Origin: Pseudomonas songnenensis
Lineage (GTDB): Bacteria; Pseudomonadota; Gammaproteobacteria; Pseudomonadales; Pseudomonadaceae
NCBI RefSeq assembly: GCF_003696315.1
Contig: NZ_RFFN01000001.1
Span: 62,001 to 126,000, forward strand
Direction of reading: 5' to 3'
Length of the DNA stretch: 64,000 nt
Shown here: one piece after another, positions 21,480-31,237 of the stretch
Numbering within the stretch: position 1 is the stretch's first letter
Layout of the letters: every line of letters starts with the position of its first letter
Program-made: the position numbers and the translations under genes
Notes under the pieces: generated by a model
Databases searched by the model: none
What the model was told of the DNA's origin: nothing
What the model saw: the letters and a program-made list of their open reading frames with translations, nothing else

Positions 21480-22229
21480 CTAGAGCATCATCCCGTCGTA
21501 TGCCAGGCACACGTTGTCCGGCAGCTCCCGTGGCGCCTGCATGAACCAGGTATCCAGCTCGTGGCCGATATGGGTCAGGACCGCCTGCGCCGGCTGCAAC
21601 GCGTCGATGCTCTGCAATGCGCGGGTCAGGTCGTTGTGGTTGCGCGGCGGCGTGTCGCGCGGCGGGCTCGAACAATCGAGCACCACCACGTCCAGCGCGG
21701 TGTCCTGCAGAAACTCCCGCGTACGGTCCGGCAGGCCGACGGTGTCGGTGAGGTAGGCGATGCTGCGGCCGTGGCCTTCCAGCAGATAGCCGAAGGTGGG
21801 TTTCGAATGCACCAGTGGCAGCGCAGTGACCCGTAGCGTGCCGAGCATGCGCTGCTCGAAGGCGGCGAAGGGTTCGCTGAAATCGAGGATGCCGGGGTGC
21901 TTGTAGAGGTCGGCCAGGCCTTCTGCGTCGTCCGGGCCGAGCACCGGAATGCGCAGCCCGGTGCCCCAGCGTAGCTGCAGCAGGCCCTGAGCGTGATCGG
22001 CGTGGTAGTGGGTCTGCAGGATGCCGCTGAAGCTGCCCGGGGCGAAACGCTCGCAGAGATCGGGCAGGCCGCTGTCGAGCAGCCAGCGCTGGCCGCCGCA
22101 TTCCACCAGCGCCGAGCAGGCACGGCGGCGTCGACTCGGGTCGAGCTGTGCGGCGTGGCAGGCCGGGCAGGCGCAGTTGTACACCGGCACCTGGGCGGCG
22201 CCACCGGTGCCGAGCAGGGTCAGTTGCAC
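21480..22229 (-). CDS. phnP: Phosphoribosyl 1,2-cyclic phosphate phosphodiesterase
   Basis: A 249-aa metallo-beta-lactamase-fold hydrolase that opens 5-phosphoribosyl 1,2-cyclic phosphate, the sugar product left by C-P lyase, to ribose 1,5-bisphosphate. The metal motif THYHADHAQG is near residue 74, and a structural zinc site is suggested by CACPACHAAQLD near residue 20, as in E. coli PhnP. Further ligands appear in LVHSKPTFGY, YLTDTVGLPD and THIGHE. It is the last gene of the phn operon and overlaps phnN by 10 bp. Confidence 0.95.
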   Translation of the reverse strand: MQLTLLGTGGAAQVPVYNCACPACHAAQLDPSRRRRACSALVECGGQRWLLDSGLPDLCERFAPGSFSGILQTHYHADHAQGLLQLRWGTGLRIPVLGPDDAEGLADLYKHPGILDFSEPFAAFEQRMLGTLRVTALPLVHSKPTFGYLLEGHGRSIAYLTDTVGLPDRTREFLQDTALDVVVLDCSSPPRDTPPRNHNDLTRALQSIDALQPAQAVLTHIGHELDTWFMQAPRELPDNVCLAYDGMML

Positions 22230-22774
22230 TGACGGTGCTCGTCGATCAGCTGCAGCAGGCGCTCGACGCTGCTCGCCAGCGAGGCGGAATTGTCCAGGCG
22301 GATGTAGTCGTCCAGCTCACCGCTGAACAGCGCGTTGCGTGCCAGACGCGCCTCGATCTGCTCGGGGGTTTCCCGGCCGCGAGTCAACAGGCGCTCGCGC
22401 AGCACGTCCTGCTCGACCGTCAGCAGCACTGCCAGCAGGTCCGGGTAGCGCCGCCGTGCCTCGGGCAGGTAACCACGCGAGCCATTGACCAGTACATCCT
22501 CGCCGGCCGCCAGCCAGCCGTCGATTTCCGCGGGAATGCCGTAGGCCAGCCCGTTGGCGCGCCAGGCGAGGGCGAAGGCCTGCTCGGCTTCCAGGCGTGC
22601 GAACTCTTCGGCGCTCACCGAGTGCGCGGCTTCGCCGATAGCCTCCGCCGAGCGGGTGATGACCCGCCGGGCAATGCGCACGCCACGCTCGGCGAGCGCT
22701 GCGCGTGCAGCGTCGAGCAGACTGTCCTTGCCGGCCCCGGAGGGGCCGATCAGGTAGATCAGGCGGCCTTGCAT
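22220..22774 (-). CDS. phnN: Ribose 1,5-bisphosphate phosphokinase
   Basis: A 184-aa P-loop kinase that phosphorylates ribose 1,5-bisphosphate to PRPP, joining phosphonate breakdown to nucleotide metabolism. The P-loop GPSGAGKDS is at residues 10-18, and the guanylate-kinase-like fold is supported by RRVITRSAEAIGEAAHSVSAEEF. The start at 22774 (MQGRLIYLIGPSG) is preferred over a long upstream extension with no domain character. A 98-bp gap separates it from phnM upstream; it overlaps phnP downstream. Confidence 0.94.
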   Translation of the reverse strand: MQGRLIYLIGPSGAGKDSLLDAARAALAERGVRIARRVITRSAEAIGEAAHSVSAEEFARLEAEQAFALAWRANGLAYGIPAEIDGWLAAGEDVLVNGSRGYLPEARRRYPDLLAVLLTVEQDVLRERLLTRGRETPEQIEARLARNALFSGELDDYIRLDNSASLASSVERLLQLIDEHRQCN

Positions 22775-22872
22775 CAGGTTACTCCCGAGGGTCGAAAGCC
22801 GAGGGTGGGCGGGCAGTATAGAGCTCGCCGCGGTTGCAGGGGCGGCGCGCTCGACAGGCTGTGGTCGACGCA

Positions 22873-24018
22873 TCAGAACACCCTCCGGCCCTGGCGCCAG
22901 ACCTGGCCGATCACCGGCTGGCCCTTGTGCACCTGCGCCTGGACCAGGTCGGCGCGCAGCCCGACGGCGATCTCGCCGCGATCATCCAGCCCGGCCGCGC
23001 GTGCCGGCGCCAGGCTGATGGTGGCGATGGCACGCGGCAGGTCGTAGCCGTTGTCCTGCTCGGCCAGGCCCAGCGCGGCCTGCAGCAGGCTGGCCGGGTA
23101 GTAGTCGCTGGAGAGGATGTCCAGCACGCCGCGCTGCGCCAGGTCGGCAGCGGCGATGTTGCCCGAGTGCGAGCCGCCACGGACGATGTTCGGTGCGCCC
23201 ATCAGTACCTTCAGGCCACGTGCGTGGCTGGCCTCGGCGGCCTCGAAGGTGGTCGGGAATTCGGCGATGGCCATGCCGTAGTCCGCCGACTCGGTTACGT
23301 GTTCCAGGGTCGCATCGTCGTGGCTGGCCAGCGCCAGGTCGCGGCTGCGGCAGATATCGACGATGGCGGCGCGCTGCTGGTCGCTGTGCCGCGCCGAGTT
23401 GGCCAGCTGCTCGCTGACGAAGCGGTCCATCTCCGCCGGACTCAGATGGTACTTGCCCATGTAGTACTCGCGGTACTTCTCCATGCGCGCGAACTGGCGC
23501 TGGCCCGGCGCGTGGTCCATCACCGAGACCAGCTGCACCAGCGGCTGCTCGACCAGCTCGCGGAACAGCTCCAGGCATTGCGGGTGGCTGACTTCGCAGC
23601 GCAGGTGCAGGCGGTGTTCGGCGCGGGTCTGCCCGGCCGCTTCGGCCTCGGCGATGGCCTCGAGCATCACGCCGAGCTGCTGCATGCGCTTGCCCTTGGG
23701 ATTGATGTCGCCGATCGACAGCGCATCGAACACCGTGGTGATGCCGGCGGCGACGATCTGCGCGTCATAGGTCAGCACCGCCGAGGCGGACGGCCAGTCC
23801 ACGCCGGGGCGCGGGCTCATGTGCTTTTCCAGGTTGTCGGTGTGCAGTTCCACCAGCCCCGGCAGCAGCAGGTCGCCGCCCAGGTCCTGGGCCTGCGGCA
23901 GGCTGCTGGCGCCTTCGCTGATATCGGCGATCAGGCCGTCGCGGATCAGCAGGCTGCCGTGGATCACCTGATCGGCCAGCACCAGGCGGGCGTTGCTGAG
24001 TATCTGTTCAGCTGGCAT
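22873..24018 (-). CDS. phnM: Alpha-D-ribose 1-methylphosphonate 5-triphosphate diphosphatase
   Basis: A 381-aa amidohydrolase-superfamily enzyme that removes pyrophosphate from the phosphonate-ribose triphosphate intermediate to give the 5-phosphate substrate of C-P lyase. Metal-site and family motifs visible are [22 protein letters not shown] near residue 55, [13 protein letters not shown] near 170 and [16 protein letters not shown] near 300. Length matches E. coli PhnM (about 378). Its start overlaps the end of phnL by 11 bp. Confidence 0.96.
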   Translation of the reverse strand: MPAEQILSNARLVLADQVIHGSLLIRDGLIADISEGASSLPQAQDLGGDLLLPGLVELHTDNLEKHMSPRPGVDWPSASAVLTYDAQIVAAGITTVFDALSIGDINPKGKRMQQLGVMLEAIAEAEAAGQTRAEHRLHLRCEVSHPQCLELFRELVEQPLVQLVSVMDHAPGQRQFARMEKYREYYMGKYHLSPAEMDRFVSEQLANSARHSDQQRAAIVDICRSRDLALASHDDATLEHVTESADYGMAIAEFPTTFEAAEASHARGLKVLMGAPNIVRGGSHSGNIAAADLAQRGVLDILSSDYYPASLLQAALGLAEQDNGYDLPRAIATISLAPARAAGLDDRGEIAVGLRADLVQAQVHKGQPVIGQVWRQGRRVF

Positions 24019-24712
24019 GGGCCAGGTCCTCCTGCGTCATGTCCAGGTAACGGTCGGCGACTGCCTCGCGGATCGCGCGGTCGTGGAAGATGCCGATCAG
24101 CGCGCTGCCGGCGGCCCTGGCCTCGCCGATCAGTTCCAGCACCACGCCGGCGTTGGCTTCGTCCAGCGAGGCAGTGGGTTCGTCGAGCAGCATCACCGGC
24201 CAGCCCACCATGAAGCCGCGCGCCAGGTTGACCCGCTGCTGCTCGCCGCCGGAAAAGGTGCCGGGGGCCAGCTGCCAGAGCCGTTCGGGAATGTTCAGCC
24301 GGGTCAGCAGCGCCTTGGCCCGCGCCTCGGCATCGACACGCGTCCAGCCGCGCGCCAGCGCCGGTTCCATCACCACCTCCAGCGCCGGCACCCGCGGGAT
24401 CACCCGCAGGAACTGGCTGACGTAGCCCAGCGTCTGCCGGCGCACCGCGAGTACCTGGCGTGGTTCGGCGCCGACCAGCTCCAGCCAGTCGCCGGCATGG
24501 CGGATACGGATGCTGCCGCCGGCGGGCAGGTAGTTGCCGTACAGCGTGCGCAGCAGGGTCGACTTGCCGGCGCCGGACTGACCGTGCAGCACCAGGCACT
24601 CGCCGGCGGCGACGGTGAAGTTCAGCCCGCGCAGCACCTGCAGGCTGACGCCGTGCTGCTGGTGCAGGGTGAAGGTCTTGGCGAGGTCGCGGACCTCGAT
24701 CAGGTTCGTCAT
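24008..24712 (-). CDS. phnL: C-P lyase complex ATP-binding protein PhnL
   Basis: A 234-aa ABC-type ATPase belonging to the C-P lyase gene set. It shows Walker [10 protein letters not shown], signature [14 protein letters not shown] and Walker [14 protein letters not shown]. In E. coli PhnL is needed with PhnG, PhnH and PhnI for attaching the phosphonate to ATP-derived ribose. The ATG at 24712 has AAGGA eight bases upstream; another ATG at 24727 would overlap the phnK stop and is less likely. There is no membrane partner, consistent with a non-transport role. Confidence 0.95.
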   Translation of the reverse strand: MTNLIEVRDLAKTFTLHQQHGVSLQVLRGLNFTVAAGECLVLHGQSGAGKSTLLRTLYGNYLPAGGSIRIRHAGDWLELVGAEPRQVLAVRRQTLGYVSQFLRVIPRVPALEVVMEPALARGWTRVDAEARAKALLTRLNIPERLWQLAPGTFSGGEQQRVNLARGFMVGWPVMLLDEPTASLDEANAGVVLELIGEARAAGSALIGIFHDRAIREAVADRYLDMTQEDLAHAS

Positions 24713-24723
24713 GACGGATTCCT

Positions 24724-25536
24724 TCATGGCTGCAGCACCGAGGACACCAAGAGCTGCGTGTAGGGGTGCTGCGGGTCGTCGAGGATCTGATCGGTCAGGC
24801 CCGACTCCACCACCCGCGAGCGGCGCATCACCATCAGCCGGTCGGCCAGCAGGCGCGCCACGGCGAGGTCGTGGGTGACGATCACCACCGCCAGATCCAG
24901 CTCGCGCACCAGCCCGCGCAGGAGGTCGAGCAGACGTGCCTGCACCGACACGTCGAGGCCGCCGGTGGGTTCGTCCATGAACACCAGCTTCGGACTGGAA
25001 ACCAGGTTGCGGGCGATCTGCAGGCGCTGCTGCATGCCGCCGGAGAAGGTCCGCGGCAGGTCGTCGATGCGCGCCGGGTCGATCTCCACCTGCTTGAGCC
25101 AATCCAGCCCGGCGGCGCGCAGCTGGCCGTAATGCCTGACGCCCTGGGCCATCAGCCGCTCGCCGATGTTGGCGCCGGCGGAAACGCCCATGCGCAGGCC
25201 GTCGCGCGGGTTCTGTTCGACGAAGCCCCATTCGGTGCGCAGCAGCGTGCGCCGCTCGGCTTCGCTGGCGGCGTAGAGGTCGAGCCAGTCGCCGGCAGCA
25301 TCGCGGTACTGCACGCTGCCGCGATCCGGCGGGCAGCGGCCGCAGAGCAGCGAGAGCAGGGTGGACTTGCCGGAGCCGGACTCGCCGACGATGCCCAGCA
25401 CTTCGCCGGGGTAGAGGTCGAAGGACACACCCTGGCAGCCCTTGTCCGGGCCGTACAGGCGGGTCAGGTCGCGCACCGCGAACAGCGGCTCGGTGCCGAC
25501 GCCCGCGGCGGGCAGCAGTTGTTCGGCGGCGCTCAT
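24724..25536 (-). CDS. phnK: C-P lyase complex ATP-binding protein PhnK
   Basis: A 270-aa ABC-type ATPase that, by analogy with E. coli, docks on the PhnGHIJ core through PhnJ. It shows Walker [10 protein letters not shown], signature [14 protein letters not shown] and Walker [14 protein letters not shown] PhnK-like insertion [28 protein letters not shown] follows the Q-loop. The start at 25536 overlaps the phnJ stop by four bases (ATGA), showing translational coupling. About 18 extra N-terminal residues ([18 protein letters not shown]) precede the first strand. Confidence 0.96.
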   Translation of the reverse strand: MSAAEQLLPAAGVGTEPLFAVRDLTRLYGPDKGCQGVSFDLYPGEVLGIVGESGSGKSTLLSLLCGRCPPDRGSVQYRDAAGDWLDLYAASEAERRTLLRTEWGFVEQNPRDGLRMGVSAGANIGERLMAQGVRHYGQLRAAGLDWLKQVEIDPARIDDLPRTFSGGMQQRLQIARNLVSSPKLVFMDEPTGGLDVSVQARLLDLLRGLVRELDLAVVIVTHDLAVARLLADRLMVMRRSRVVESGLTDQILDDPQHPYTQLLVSSVLQP

Positions 25537-26402
25537 GGGCGGCTCTCCTGTTGCTGGGCGCGCTGCGCGCAATAGTCGGTATCCGAGCAGACGAACTGCT
25601 TGCTTCCGGCGTCGTCGACGATCAGCTCGTCGAGGTAGGAGTCGCCGCTGCCACAGATGGCGCAGCACTGCTCCCACTGCTGGATCTGGAACGGGTGATC
25701 CTCGAAATCCAGGCTGACCACGCGGGTGTACGGCGGCACGGCGTAGAGGCGCTTCTCGCGCCCGGCGCCGAACAGCATCAGCGCCGGGCTGCGGTCCAGC
25801 TTGGGGTTGTCGAATTTGGGAATCGGCGAGGGGTCCATCACGTAGCGCCCGTCCACCGTCACCGGGTAGGCGTAGCTGGTGGCGATGTGGCCGAAGGTGG
25901 CGATGTCTTCGTAGAGCTTCACGTGCATCACGCCGTAGTCGCCCAGCGCGTGCATGGTGCGCGTCTCGGTTTCCGACGGCTCGATGAAGCGCAGCGGCTC
26001 GGGTATCGGCACCTGATAGACCATGATCTGCCCGGCGGCGAGCGGGGTTTCCGGGATGCGGTGGCGGGTCTGGATCACCGTCGCCGCGGGTGTGCGTTCG
26101 GTGGTGGCGACTCCGGCGGTGCGGGCGAAGAAACGGCGGATCGACACCGCGTTGGTGGTGTCGTCGGCGCCCTGGTCGATCACCTTGAGCACGTCGTCGG
26201 CGCCGAGAATGGCGGCGGTCAGCTGCATGCCGCCGGTGCCCCAGCCGTAGGGCAGCGGCATCTCGCGGCCGCCGAAGGGGACCTGATAGCCGGGTATGGC
26301 GACCGCCTTGAGCAGCGCACGGCGGATCATGCGCTTGGTCTGCTCGTCGAGGTAGGCGAAGTTGTAGCCCGCCTCGCGGGTGGGAATGGCCTGGGCATTC
26401 AT
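25533..26402 (-). CDS. phnJ: Alpha-D-ribose 1-methylphosphonate 5-phosphate C-P lyase
   Basis: The 289-aa radical SAM enzyme that breaks the carbon-phosphorus bond. The unusual cluster cysteines are Cys247, Cys250 and Cys272 and the thiyl residue is Cys278, a constant offset of six from E. coli Cys241, Cys244, Cys266 and Cys272. Gly38 ([10 protein letters not shown]) matches the glycyl-radical Gly32 with the same offset. All key residues are intact, so the operon should encode an active lyase. The start at 26402 overlaps phnI by four bases; a frame extension upstream is a shadow of phnI. Confidence 0.98.
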   Translation of the reverse strand: MNAQAIPTREAGYNFAYLDEQTKRMIRRALLKAVAIPGYQVPFGGREMPLPYGWGTGGMQLTAAILGADDVLKVIDQGADDTTNAVSIRRFFARTAGVATTERTPAATVIQTRHRIPETPLAAGQIMVYQVPIPEPLRFIEPSETETRTMHALGDYGVMHVKLYEDIATFGHIATSYAYPVTVDGRYVMDPSPIPKFDNPKLDRSPALMLFGAGREKRLYAVPPYTRVVSLDFEDHPFQIQQWEQCCAICGSGDSYLDELIVDDAGSKQFVCSDTDYCAQRAQQQESRP

Positions 26403-27508
26403 GCGCGTTTCTCCTTTGCCGGCGTCTCGGCGGCTAGCTCGGCCGGTTCGGCCTGCGGCTGGCGCAGCTTGCGGATCAGCTCCAGCTCGGACTGGAAGTC
26501 GACGTAGTGCGGCAGTTTCAGGTGCGAGACGAAACCGGCGGCCTCGACGTTGTCGCAGTGCATCAGGACGAATTCCTCCTGCTGCGCCGGGCCCTGCACC
26601 TCCTCGCCGTACTCGCCGGCACGCAGCGCGCGGTCGACCAGCGCCATGCCCATCGCCTTGCGCTCCGCGTAGCCGAAGGCCAGGCCGTAGCCGCGGGTGA
26701 ACTGCGCCTGTGCAGCGCTCTCGCCGACGAACTGGTTGACCATCTCGCACTCGGTCAGCTCGATCTCGCCGAGGCAGACCGGAAAGCCCAGCTCCTGCGG
26801 CTCGATCCAGACCTCGGCGGTGCCGATGCGGATCTCGCCGGCGAACGGGTGGTTGCGGCCGTAGCCACGCTGGGTCGAATAACCCAGCGCCAGGAGAAAG
26901 CCCTCGTCACCGCGGGCCAGCGCCTGCAGGCGTTCGGCGCGGCTCGTCGGCAGCTCCAGCGGCTCGCGGGTGAGGTCCGGCACCGGCTCGCCGCGGTCGA
27001 CTTCCGGCGTCATCAGGCCTTCCTCGCCGAGCAGACCGAGTACCCGCGGGCAGTTGCCCAGCATGGCGCTTTCATCCACCGGCGGGCCGGGGCGCTCGCC
27101 TTCGGCGAGCAGGGCGAAATCCAGCAGGCGGTGGGTGTAGTCGAAGGTCGGGCCGAGCAGCTGGCCGCCGGGCACGTCCTTGAAGGTCGCCGAGATGCGC
27201 CGGCTGAGCTGCATGGCGCCGGTGTCCAGCGGCAGGCTTTCGGCAAAGCGCGGCAGCGTGGTGCGGTAGGCGCGCAAGAGGAAGATCGCCTCGATCAGAT
27301 CGCCGGCGGCCTGCTTGATCGCCAGCGCGGCGAGTTCCTCGTCGTACAGCGAGCCTTCGCTCATCACGCGCGCCACGGCGAGCGGCAGCTGCTGGCGGAT
27401 CTGCTCGACGGCGAGTTCGGCGATGCCGGTGTCGCCGCGGCGTTTCTTCGCCAGCAGCGCGTGGGCGTTGTCGATGGCCTGTTCGCCACCCTTGACTGCG
27501 ACGTACAT
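26399..27508 (-). CDS. phnI: C-P lyase core subunit PhnI (ribose-phosphonate synthase, nucleosidase)
   Basis: A 369-aa core subunit of the C-P lyase complex. In E. coli PhnI has purine nucleosidase activity and, with PhnG, PhnH and PhnL, displaces adenine of ATP with phosphonate. Family segments include MYVAVKGGEQAIDNAHALLAKKR at the start, QLLGPTFDYTHRLLDFALLAEGE mid-protein and MHCDNVEAAGFVSHLKLPHYVDFQ near the end. Its ATG shares one base with the phnH stop (TGATG), and its end overlaps phnJ. It has an acidic C-terminal tail rich in Ala, Glu and Pro. Confidence 0.97.
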   Translation of the reverse strand: MYVAVKGGEQAIDNAHALLAKKRRGDTGIAELAVEQIRQQLPLAVARVMSEGSLYDEELAALAIKQAAGDLIEAIFLLRAYRTTLPRFAESLPLDTGAMQLSRRISATFKDVPGGQLLGPTFDYTHRLLDFALLAEGERPGPPVDESAMLGNCPRVLGLLGEEGLMTPEVDRGEPVPDLTREPLELPTSRAERLQALARGDEGFLLALGYSTQRGYGRNHPFAGEIRIGTAEVWIEPQELGFPVCLGEIELTECEMVNQFVGESAAQAQFTRGYGLAFGYAERKAMGMALVDRALRAGEYGEEVQGPAQQEEFVLMHCDNVEAAGFVSHLKLPHYVDFQSELELIRKLRQPQAEPAELAAETPAKEKRA

Positions 27509-28116
27509 CAGGCCACCTCCTGCAGCGAATCGCCGATGCGGGTGCTGCGCGGCAGGCCGAGCACTTCGCCGTCGGCGCAGAACAGCGCGTCCAGCCCGCG
27601 CGGGAAATCGTTGCGTGCGGCGCGCTGCTGCCAGAACGTCGGCGCCAGGGGCAGGCCGACCAGCCGGCTGCCGTCGATGCCCGGACCCTGCCAGCTCAGC
27701 GCCGGGCCGCGGTCGAGGTGTTCCAGCTGGATCAGCAATGTGCAGGACTGGTCCGGGTAGCGCTCGCTGCCGGCGTAGAAGCCGGAGAGGTCGTCCAGTG
27801 CCGCAGCGTCGAGCAGGGCGAACATCGCCTCCTCGCGCGCCTCGACGATCGGGCAGCCACAGTGGAAGGCCAGGTTGGTGCGGATCGCCGGAGTGTCGAA
27901 GGCCGGCGCCAGCCACAGCGGCGTGTCGTTATCCAGCAGGCTCAGGCACAGCGCGTAGCTGGCGGCCTGCAGCGGCTCGATGGCGGCGACGCTGACCAGC
28001 GGCTGGCGCGTGCCCGGCTCGGACAACGCCTTGAGCGCGGCGCGAAAGCACTTCTGCGCGTCCAGCACCGGGTCGGCGAAGGCGGCCTGCAACAGGTCGG
28101 ATGGGGCGCGATGCAT
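27508..28116 (-). CDS. phnH: C-P lyase core subunit PhnH
   Basis: A 202-aa structural subunit of the PhnGHIJ core, with a pyridoxal-dependent-transferase-like fold that lacks cofactor in known structures. Recognisable segments are FRAALKALSEPGTRQPL near residue 24, LSLLDNDTPLWLAP near 60 and ALSWQGPGIDGSRLVGLP near 140. The length fits the family (about 195). Its ATG at 28116 shares bases with the phnG stop and its stop shares one base with the phnI start, so the whole GHIJK block is translationally coupled. Confidence 0.97.
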   Translation of the reverse strand: MHRAPSDLLQAAFADPVLDAQKCFRAALKALSEPGTRQPLVSVAAIEPLQAASYALCLSLLDNDTPLWLAPAFDTPAIRTNLAFHCGCPIVEAREEAMFALLDAAALDDLSGFYAGSERYPDQSCTLLIQLEHLDRGPALSWQGPGIDGSRLVGLPLAPTFWQQRAARNDFPRGLDALFCADGEVLGLPRSTRIGDSLQEVA

Positions 28117-28562
28117 CAGTCTTCTCCTCGCAGCAGCGTGAAGAACTCCACGCGGGTAGTGGCGGTTTCGGCAGCCTTTTGCGCGGCGCGTCGGGCCTGC
28201 GCGGCGGCCAGCGGGTCGATCAGCTCGGCGAGCCAGCGGCTCTGCTGCGGGCCTTGCAGATGGGCGTCGGCGAGGGCGGCGAGTTCGGCCTGGCGCTTGT
28301 CGCGGCCGGCGCGGTAGCTGTAGCCGGTGCTGCCATCGGCCAGGCGCACCACGCAGCGGGTGACGCTCATCTCGCCAAGGTTGAACGGCGCGCCGGTGCC
28401 GCCCATGCGGCCGCGCACCAGGGTCATGCCGATTTCCGCCGGGCGGATCAGCTGGTAGGCGCAGTCGCGCAGGGCGCTCTCGAAAGGCGCCAGTTCGGCA
28501 GCGCCGGCGCGGGCCAGCACGGCCATCCAGCGCTGGCGGGGGGATTGTTCGCGGGTGGGCAT
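28116..28562 (-). CDS. phnG: C-P lyase core subunit PhnG
   Basis: A 148-aa subunit of the C-P lyase core. The segments RQRWMAVLARAGAAEL near residue 10, RPAEIGMTLVRGRMGGTGAPFNLGEMSVTRC near 40 and HLQGPQQSRWLAELIDPLAAAQ near 105 are typical. The start at 28562 is chosen because GGAG lies seven bases upstream; an in-frame ATG at 28574 overlaps the phnF stop (TGATG) and is the alternative. It is the first enzyme gene after the regulator phnF. Confidence 0.95.
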   Translation of the reverse strand: MPTREQSPRQRWMAVLARAGAAELAPFESALRDCAYQLIRPAEIGMTLVRGRMGGTGAPFNLGEMSVTRCVVRLADGSTGYSYRAGRDKRQAELAALADAHLQGPQQSRWLAELIDPLAAAQARRAAQKAAETATTRVEFFTLLRGED

Positions 28563-28573
28563 GGGGTTCTCCA

Positions 28574-29281
28574 TCAGGTGGTGACCTGGTACTGGAAGCG
28601 GTCGGAACGGCTGGCCGAGAGGGCGATCTCCAGCGGTCGGCCGCTGGCGTCGCAGGACAGGGTGAAGACCGACAGCAGCGGCATGCGCAGCGGCATCAGC
28701 AGCTGTGCGGCCTCGTCGCGGTCGGCCAGGCGCGCGCCGATCAGGCTGAAACGGCGCGTCAGCGGCAGGCCGCGTTCGCCGAGGTAGCGGCGCAGCGAAC
28801 CGCCCTGATAGTCGGCGAGCAGCTCGGTGTGGCTGGCGCAGTAGCGGTGGCGGATCAGGCTGACCGGCTCGCCGTCGAGCAGGCGCAGGGTGCTCAGTTC
28901 GATCAGCGCGGCGCCCTCGGCCAGTTGCAGGTGACGCGCCTCCTCGGCGCTGGCGCTGAGCCGGCGACGCTCGAGCAGGCGCGCTTCGGTGCGCACGCCA
29001 AGCGCCGCCAGCGCATCGCTGTAGGCGCTGTCGGCCTGCAGCGGATAGACCAGCGGGCGTTGCAGCACCTGGGTGCCCTTGCCCTGACGGCGCAGCAGGC
29101 GGCCTTCGTTGATCAGCTCGTCGACGGCGCGGCGCAGGGTGTGGCGGTTGACCGCGAAGCGTCGCGCCAGCTGCATCTCGCCGGGGAGGAAGTCGCCGAT
29201 GCGGTAGTGGCGCAGCTCGCCACGCAGCACCTGGGCCAGTTCGAGGTAGAGCGGTTCGCTGGGTTGTCTAGACAACTGCAT
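28574..29281 (-). CDS. phnF: Phosphonate metabolism transcriptional regulator PhnF (GntR/HutC family)
   Basis: A 235-aa GntR-family repressor. The winged helix (YRIGDFLPGEMQLARRFAVNRHTLRRAVDEL) covers about residues 30-65 and a UTRA ligand domain fills the rest (ALIELSTLRLLDGEPVSLIRHRY onward). It sits inside the operon between the transport genes phnCDE and the lyase genes phnG-P. A perfect 14-bp palindrome of the HutC-subfamily type lies inside its own codons 2-7, and a second copy lies in the phnC leader. It therefore probably represses the operon and itself. Confidence 0.95.
   Translation of the reverse strand: MQLSRQPSEPLYLELAQVLRGELRHYRIGDFLPGEMQLARRFAVNRHTLRRAVDELINEGRLLRRQGKGTQVLQRPLVYPLQADSAYSDALAALGVRTEARLLERRRLSASAEEARHLQLAEGAALIELSTLRLLDGEPVSLIRHRYCASHTELLADYQGGSLRRYLGERGLPLTRRFSLIGARLADRDEAAQLLMPLRMPLLSVFTLSCDASGRPLEIALSASRSDRFQYQVTT
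29263..29276. promoter_or_regulatory. Candidate PhnF operator inside phnF codons 2-7
   Basis: GTTGTCTAGACAAC is a perfect 14-bp palindrome with core GTCTAGAC, which matches the GTNTANAC consensus of HutC-type GntR regulators. It overlaps the start of phnF and encodes part of Gln-Leu-Ser-Arg-Gln. The same core recurs upstream of phnC at 32112-32119. Confidence 0.75.
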
Positions 29282-29315
29282 GGTGTTTTCGAGAGGCGCA
29301 CAGCGCCCCACTCCG

Positions 29316-30110
29316 TCAGATGAAGAGTTTGCGCAGGCGCTGGGAGCACAGGTCGATCAGGCTGACCACGGCGATGATGATCAGCAGCAGGGCAGCGGTC
29401 TGGCCGAACTGGAAACCGCGAATGGCTTCCCAGAGGATCACGCCGATGCCGCCGGCGCCGACCATGCCGACCACGGTGGCCGAGCGCACGTTGGACTCGA
29501 AGCGGTACAGCGAGTAGGAGATCCACAGCGGCAGCACCTGTGGAATCACCCCGAAGATGACTTCCTGCAGTGCGCTGGCGCCGGTGGCACGCACGCCTTC
29601 CACCGGGCCCGGCTCGATGGCTTCCACCGCTTCGGCGAACAGCTTGGCGAGGACGCCGGTGGTGCTGATCCACAGCGCCAGCACGCCGGCGAACGGGCCG
29701 AGGCCGACGGCGACGACGAAGAGCATGGCGAAGACCATCTCGTTGATCGACCGGCAGGCATCCATCAGTCGGCGCACCGGCTGGTAGACCCACCAGGGCA
29801 CGATGTTCTCGGAGCTGAGAATGCCCAGTGGAATGGCGCAGACGATCGCCAGCAGGGTGCCCCAGAGGGCGATGTGCACCGTGGTGATCATCTCCTTGAG
29901 GTACAGCTGCCAGTTGCTGAAGTCCGGCGGGAAGAAGTCGGCGGCAAAGGTCGCCATGTTGGCGCTGTCACGAATCAGCAGCAGCGGATTCATCTCCGCG
30001 CCCTGCCAGGACCAGGCCAGTACGGCCAGGCACAGGCCCCAGCCGAGCAGGCGCAACCAGCTGCGCTTGTCGTTGCCCGCCAACGGCGGTGTGGTGCTCA
30101 GAGTGGTCAT
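29316..30110 (-). CDS. phnE: Phosphonate ABC transporter permease
   Basis: A 264-aa inner-membrane permease with about six hydrophobic helices. The binding-protein-dependent EAA-type loop lies in [25 protein letters not shown] near residue 180. Length agrees with E. coli K-12 functional PhnE (about 260), with no frameshift of the kind that inactivates the K-12 copy. It works with PhnD (periplasmic) and PhnC (ATPase). It is followed after 34 bp by phnF. Confidence 0.95.
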   Translation of the reverse strand: MTTLSTTPPLAGNDKRSWLRLLGWGLCLAVLAWSWQGAEMNPLLLIRDSANMATFAADFFPPDFSNWQLYLKEMITTVHIALWGTLLAIVCAIPLGILSSENIVPWWVYQPVRRLMDACRSINEMVFAMLFVVAVGLGPFAGVLALWISTTGVLAKLFAEAVEAIEPGPVEGVRATGASALQEVIFGVIPQVLPLWISYSLYRFESNVRSATVVGMVGAGGIGVILWEAIRGFQFGQTAALLLIIIAVVSLIDLCSQRLRKLFI

Positions 30111-30172
30111 GTTCGGTTCTCACAAACGGCACGGACGGGGGCGTGGCGCCAGCGCGCCACGCCCGGCGTTGC

Positions 30173-31189
30173 TCAGCTGGCCTTGGCGGTCGCGGTCTTC
30201 TGCTCGCGCTCGGCCATGCGCTGCTCCAGCTTGGCCAGCTCCTGATCGATGCCCTGCAGCTGCGCCTGGCGGTCGCTGTCGGAGAGCTTGCTGTCGGCGG
30301 CGACTTCGCTGCGCTTCTTGAACAGCTCCAGCTGGCGGATCGGCAACAGCTGGTCGTTGTCGGAGGCGCGGAACGGTGCCCACTGCAGCGCGGCGAGGAT
30401 TTCCTTCTCGGCGGGCTTGGCGCCGTAGCTCATGAAGAACTCGCGCAGCCTGTTCTTCTGCTCGTCGCTCAGGTTCTTGCGCCACACCAGCGGGTCGGCG
30501 GGAATCAGCGGTGAGGTCCAGATCACCTTGAGCTGGGCCGCCTTGTCCGGCGCGGTCAACTCCAGGCGCTCCATGCCTTCGCTGTTGAAGGTGCCGACGT
30601 CGACCTGCCTGTTCGCCACCGACAGCGCGTTCACTTCGTGGCTGCCGTTGAGGCTGCGCTTGAAAGCCTGGCCGGCGTCGACCTTGTTCTTGGCGAACAC
30701 GTAGTAGCCGGGCACCAGGTAGCCGGAGGTGGAGTTCGGGTCGCCATTGGCGAAGGTCAGGCTCTTGGCGTTCTTCAGCACGTCCTCGACCGAGTTCAGG
30801 GCGCTGTCCCTGTGCACGATCAGATGGCTGTAGTAGCCCGGGCTGCCGTTGGCGGCGACGGTCTGGGCGAAGATCTCGCCGCCGGCGCGATCCACCGCTT
30901 CCATCGCCGACTTGTTGCCGTACCAGGCCAGATCGACCTTGTCGAAGCGCATGCCCTGGATCACCCCGGCGTAATCGGGGGCGAAGAAGGCCTTCACCTC
31001 GTAGCCGGTCTGCTTGCTCATGTCGGCGAGGAAGGGGTCCCAGATGCTGCGCAGGTTCTGCGAGGACTCGGTGGAGATGATGCCGAAGGTGATGGTCTCG
31101 GCGGCCTGGGCCGTGCCGAGCGTGGCGCCGGCGAGGGCACCGGCCAGCAGCGTGGAGGCGGCGAGGGCGCGGCTGAAGCGTTTCAACAT
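30173..31189 (-). CDS. phnD: Phosphonate ABC transporter substrate-binding protein
   Basis: A 338-aa periplasmic phosphonate receptor. A signal peptide (LKRFSRALAASTLLAGALAG, cleaved at AQA) precedes ETITFGIISTESSQNLRSIWDPF, the characteristic PhnD start. The ligand-site segments GYEVKAFFAPDYAGVIQGMRF and YSHLIVHRDS follow. The ATG at 31189 is preferred, with AGGAG eight bases upstream; a GTG at 31198 is possible. The C-terminal 60 residues form a charged helix (KRSEVAADSKLSDSDRQAQLQ) longer than the core fold requires. Confidence 0.95.
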   Translation of the reverse strand: MLKRFSRALAASTLLAGALAGATLGTAQAAETITFGIISTESSQNLRSIWDPFLADMSKQTGYEVKAFFAPDYAGVIQGMRFDKVDLAWYGNKSAMEAVDRAGGEIFAQTVAANGSPGYYSHLIVHRDSALNSVEDVLKNAKSLTFANGDPNSTSGYLVPGYYVFAKNKVDAGQAFKRSLNGSHEVNALSVANRQVDVGTFNSEGMERLELTAPDKAAQLKVIWTSPLIPADPLVWRKNLSDEQKNRLREFFMSYGAKPAEKEILAALQWAPFRASDNDQLLPIRQLELFKKRSEVAADSKLSDSDRQAQLQGIDQELAKLEQRMAEREQKTATAKAS

Positions 31190-31237
31190 GGAGGTCACTC
31201 CTTGGGTGTGGCGTTGGTTGTCGGGGCGGCCTGCGGG

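Noticed and set aside
21316-22101. A minus-strand frame ending in repeated Met-Ala across the CCATCG tract
   Set aside because: It is a shadow of phnP; the Met-Ala run is just the hexamer repeat read in one frame.
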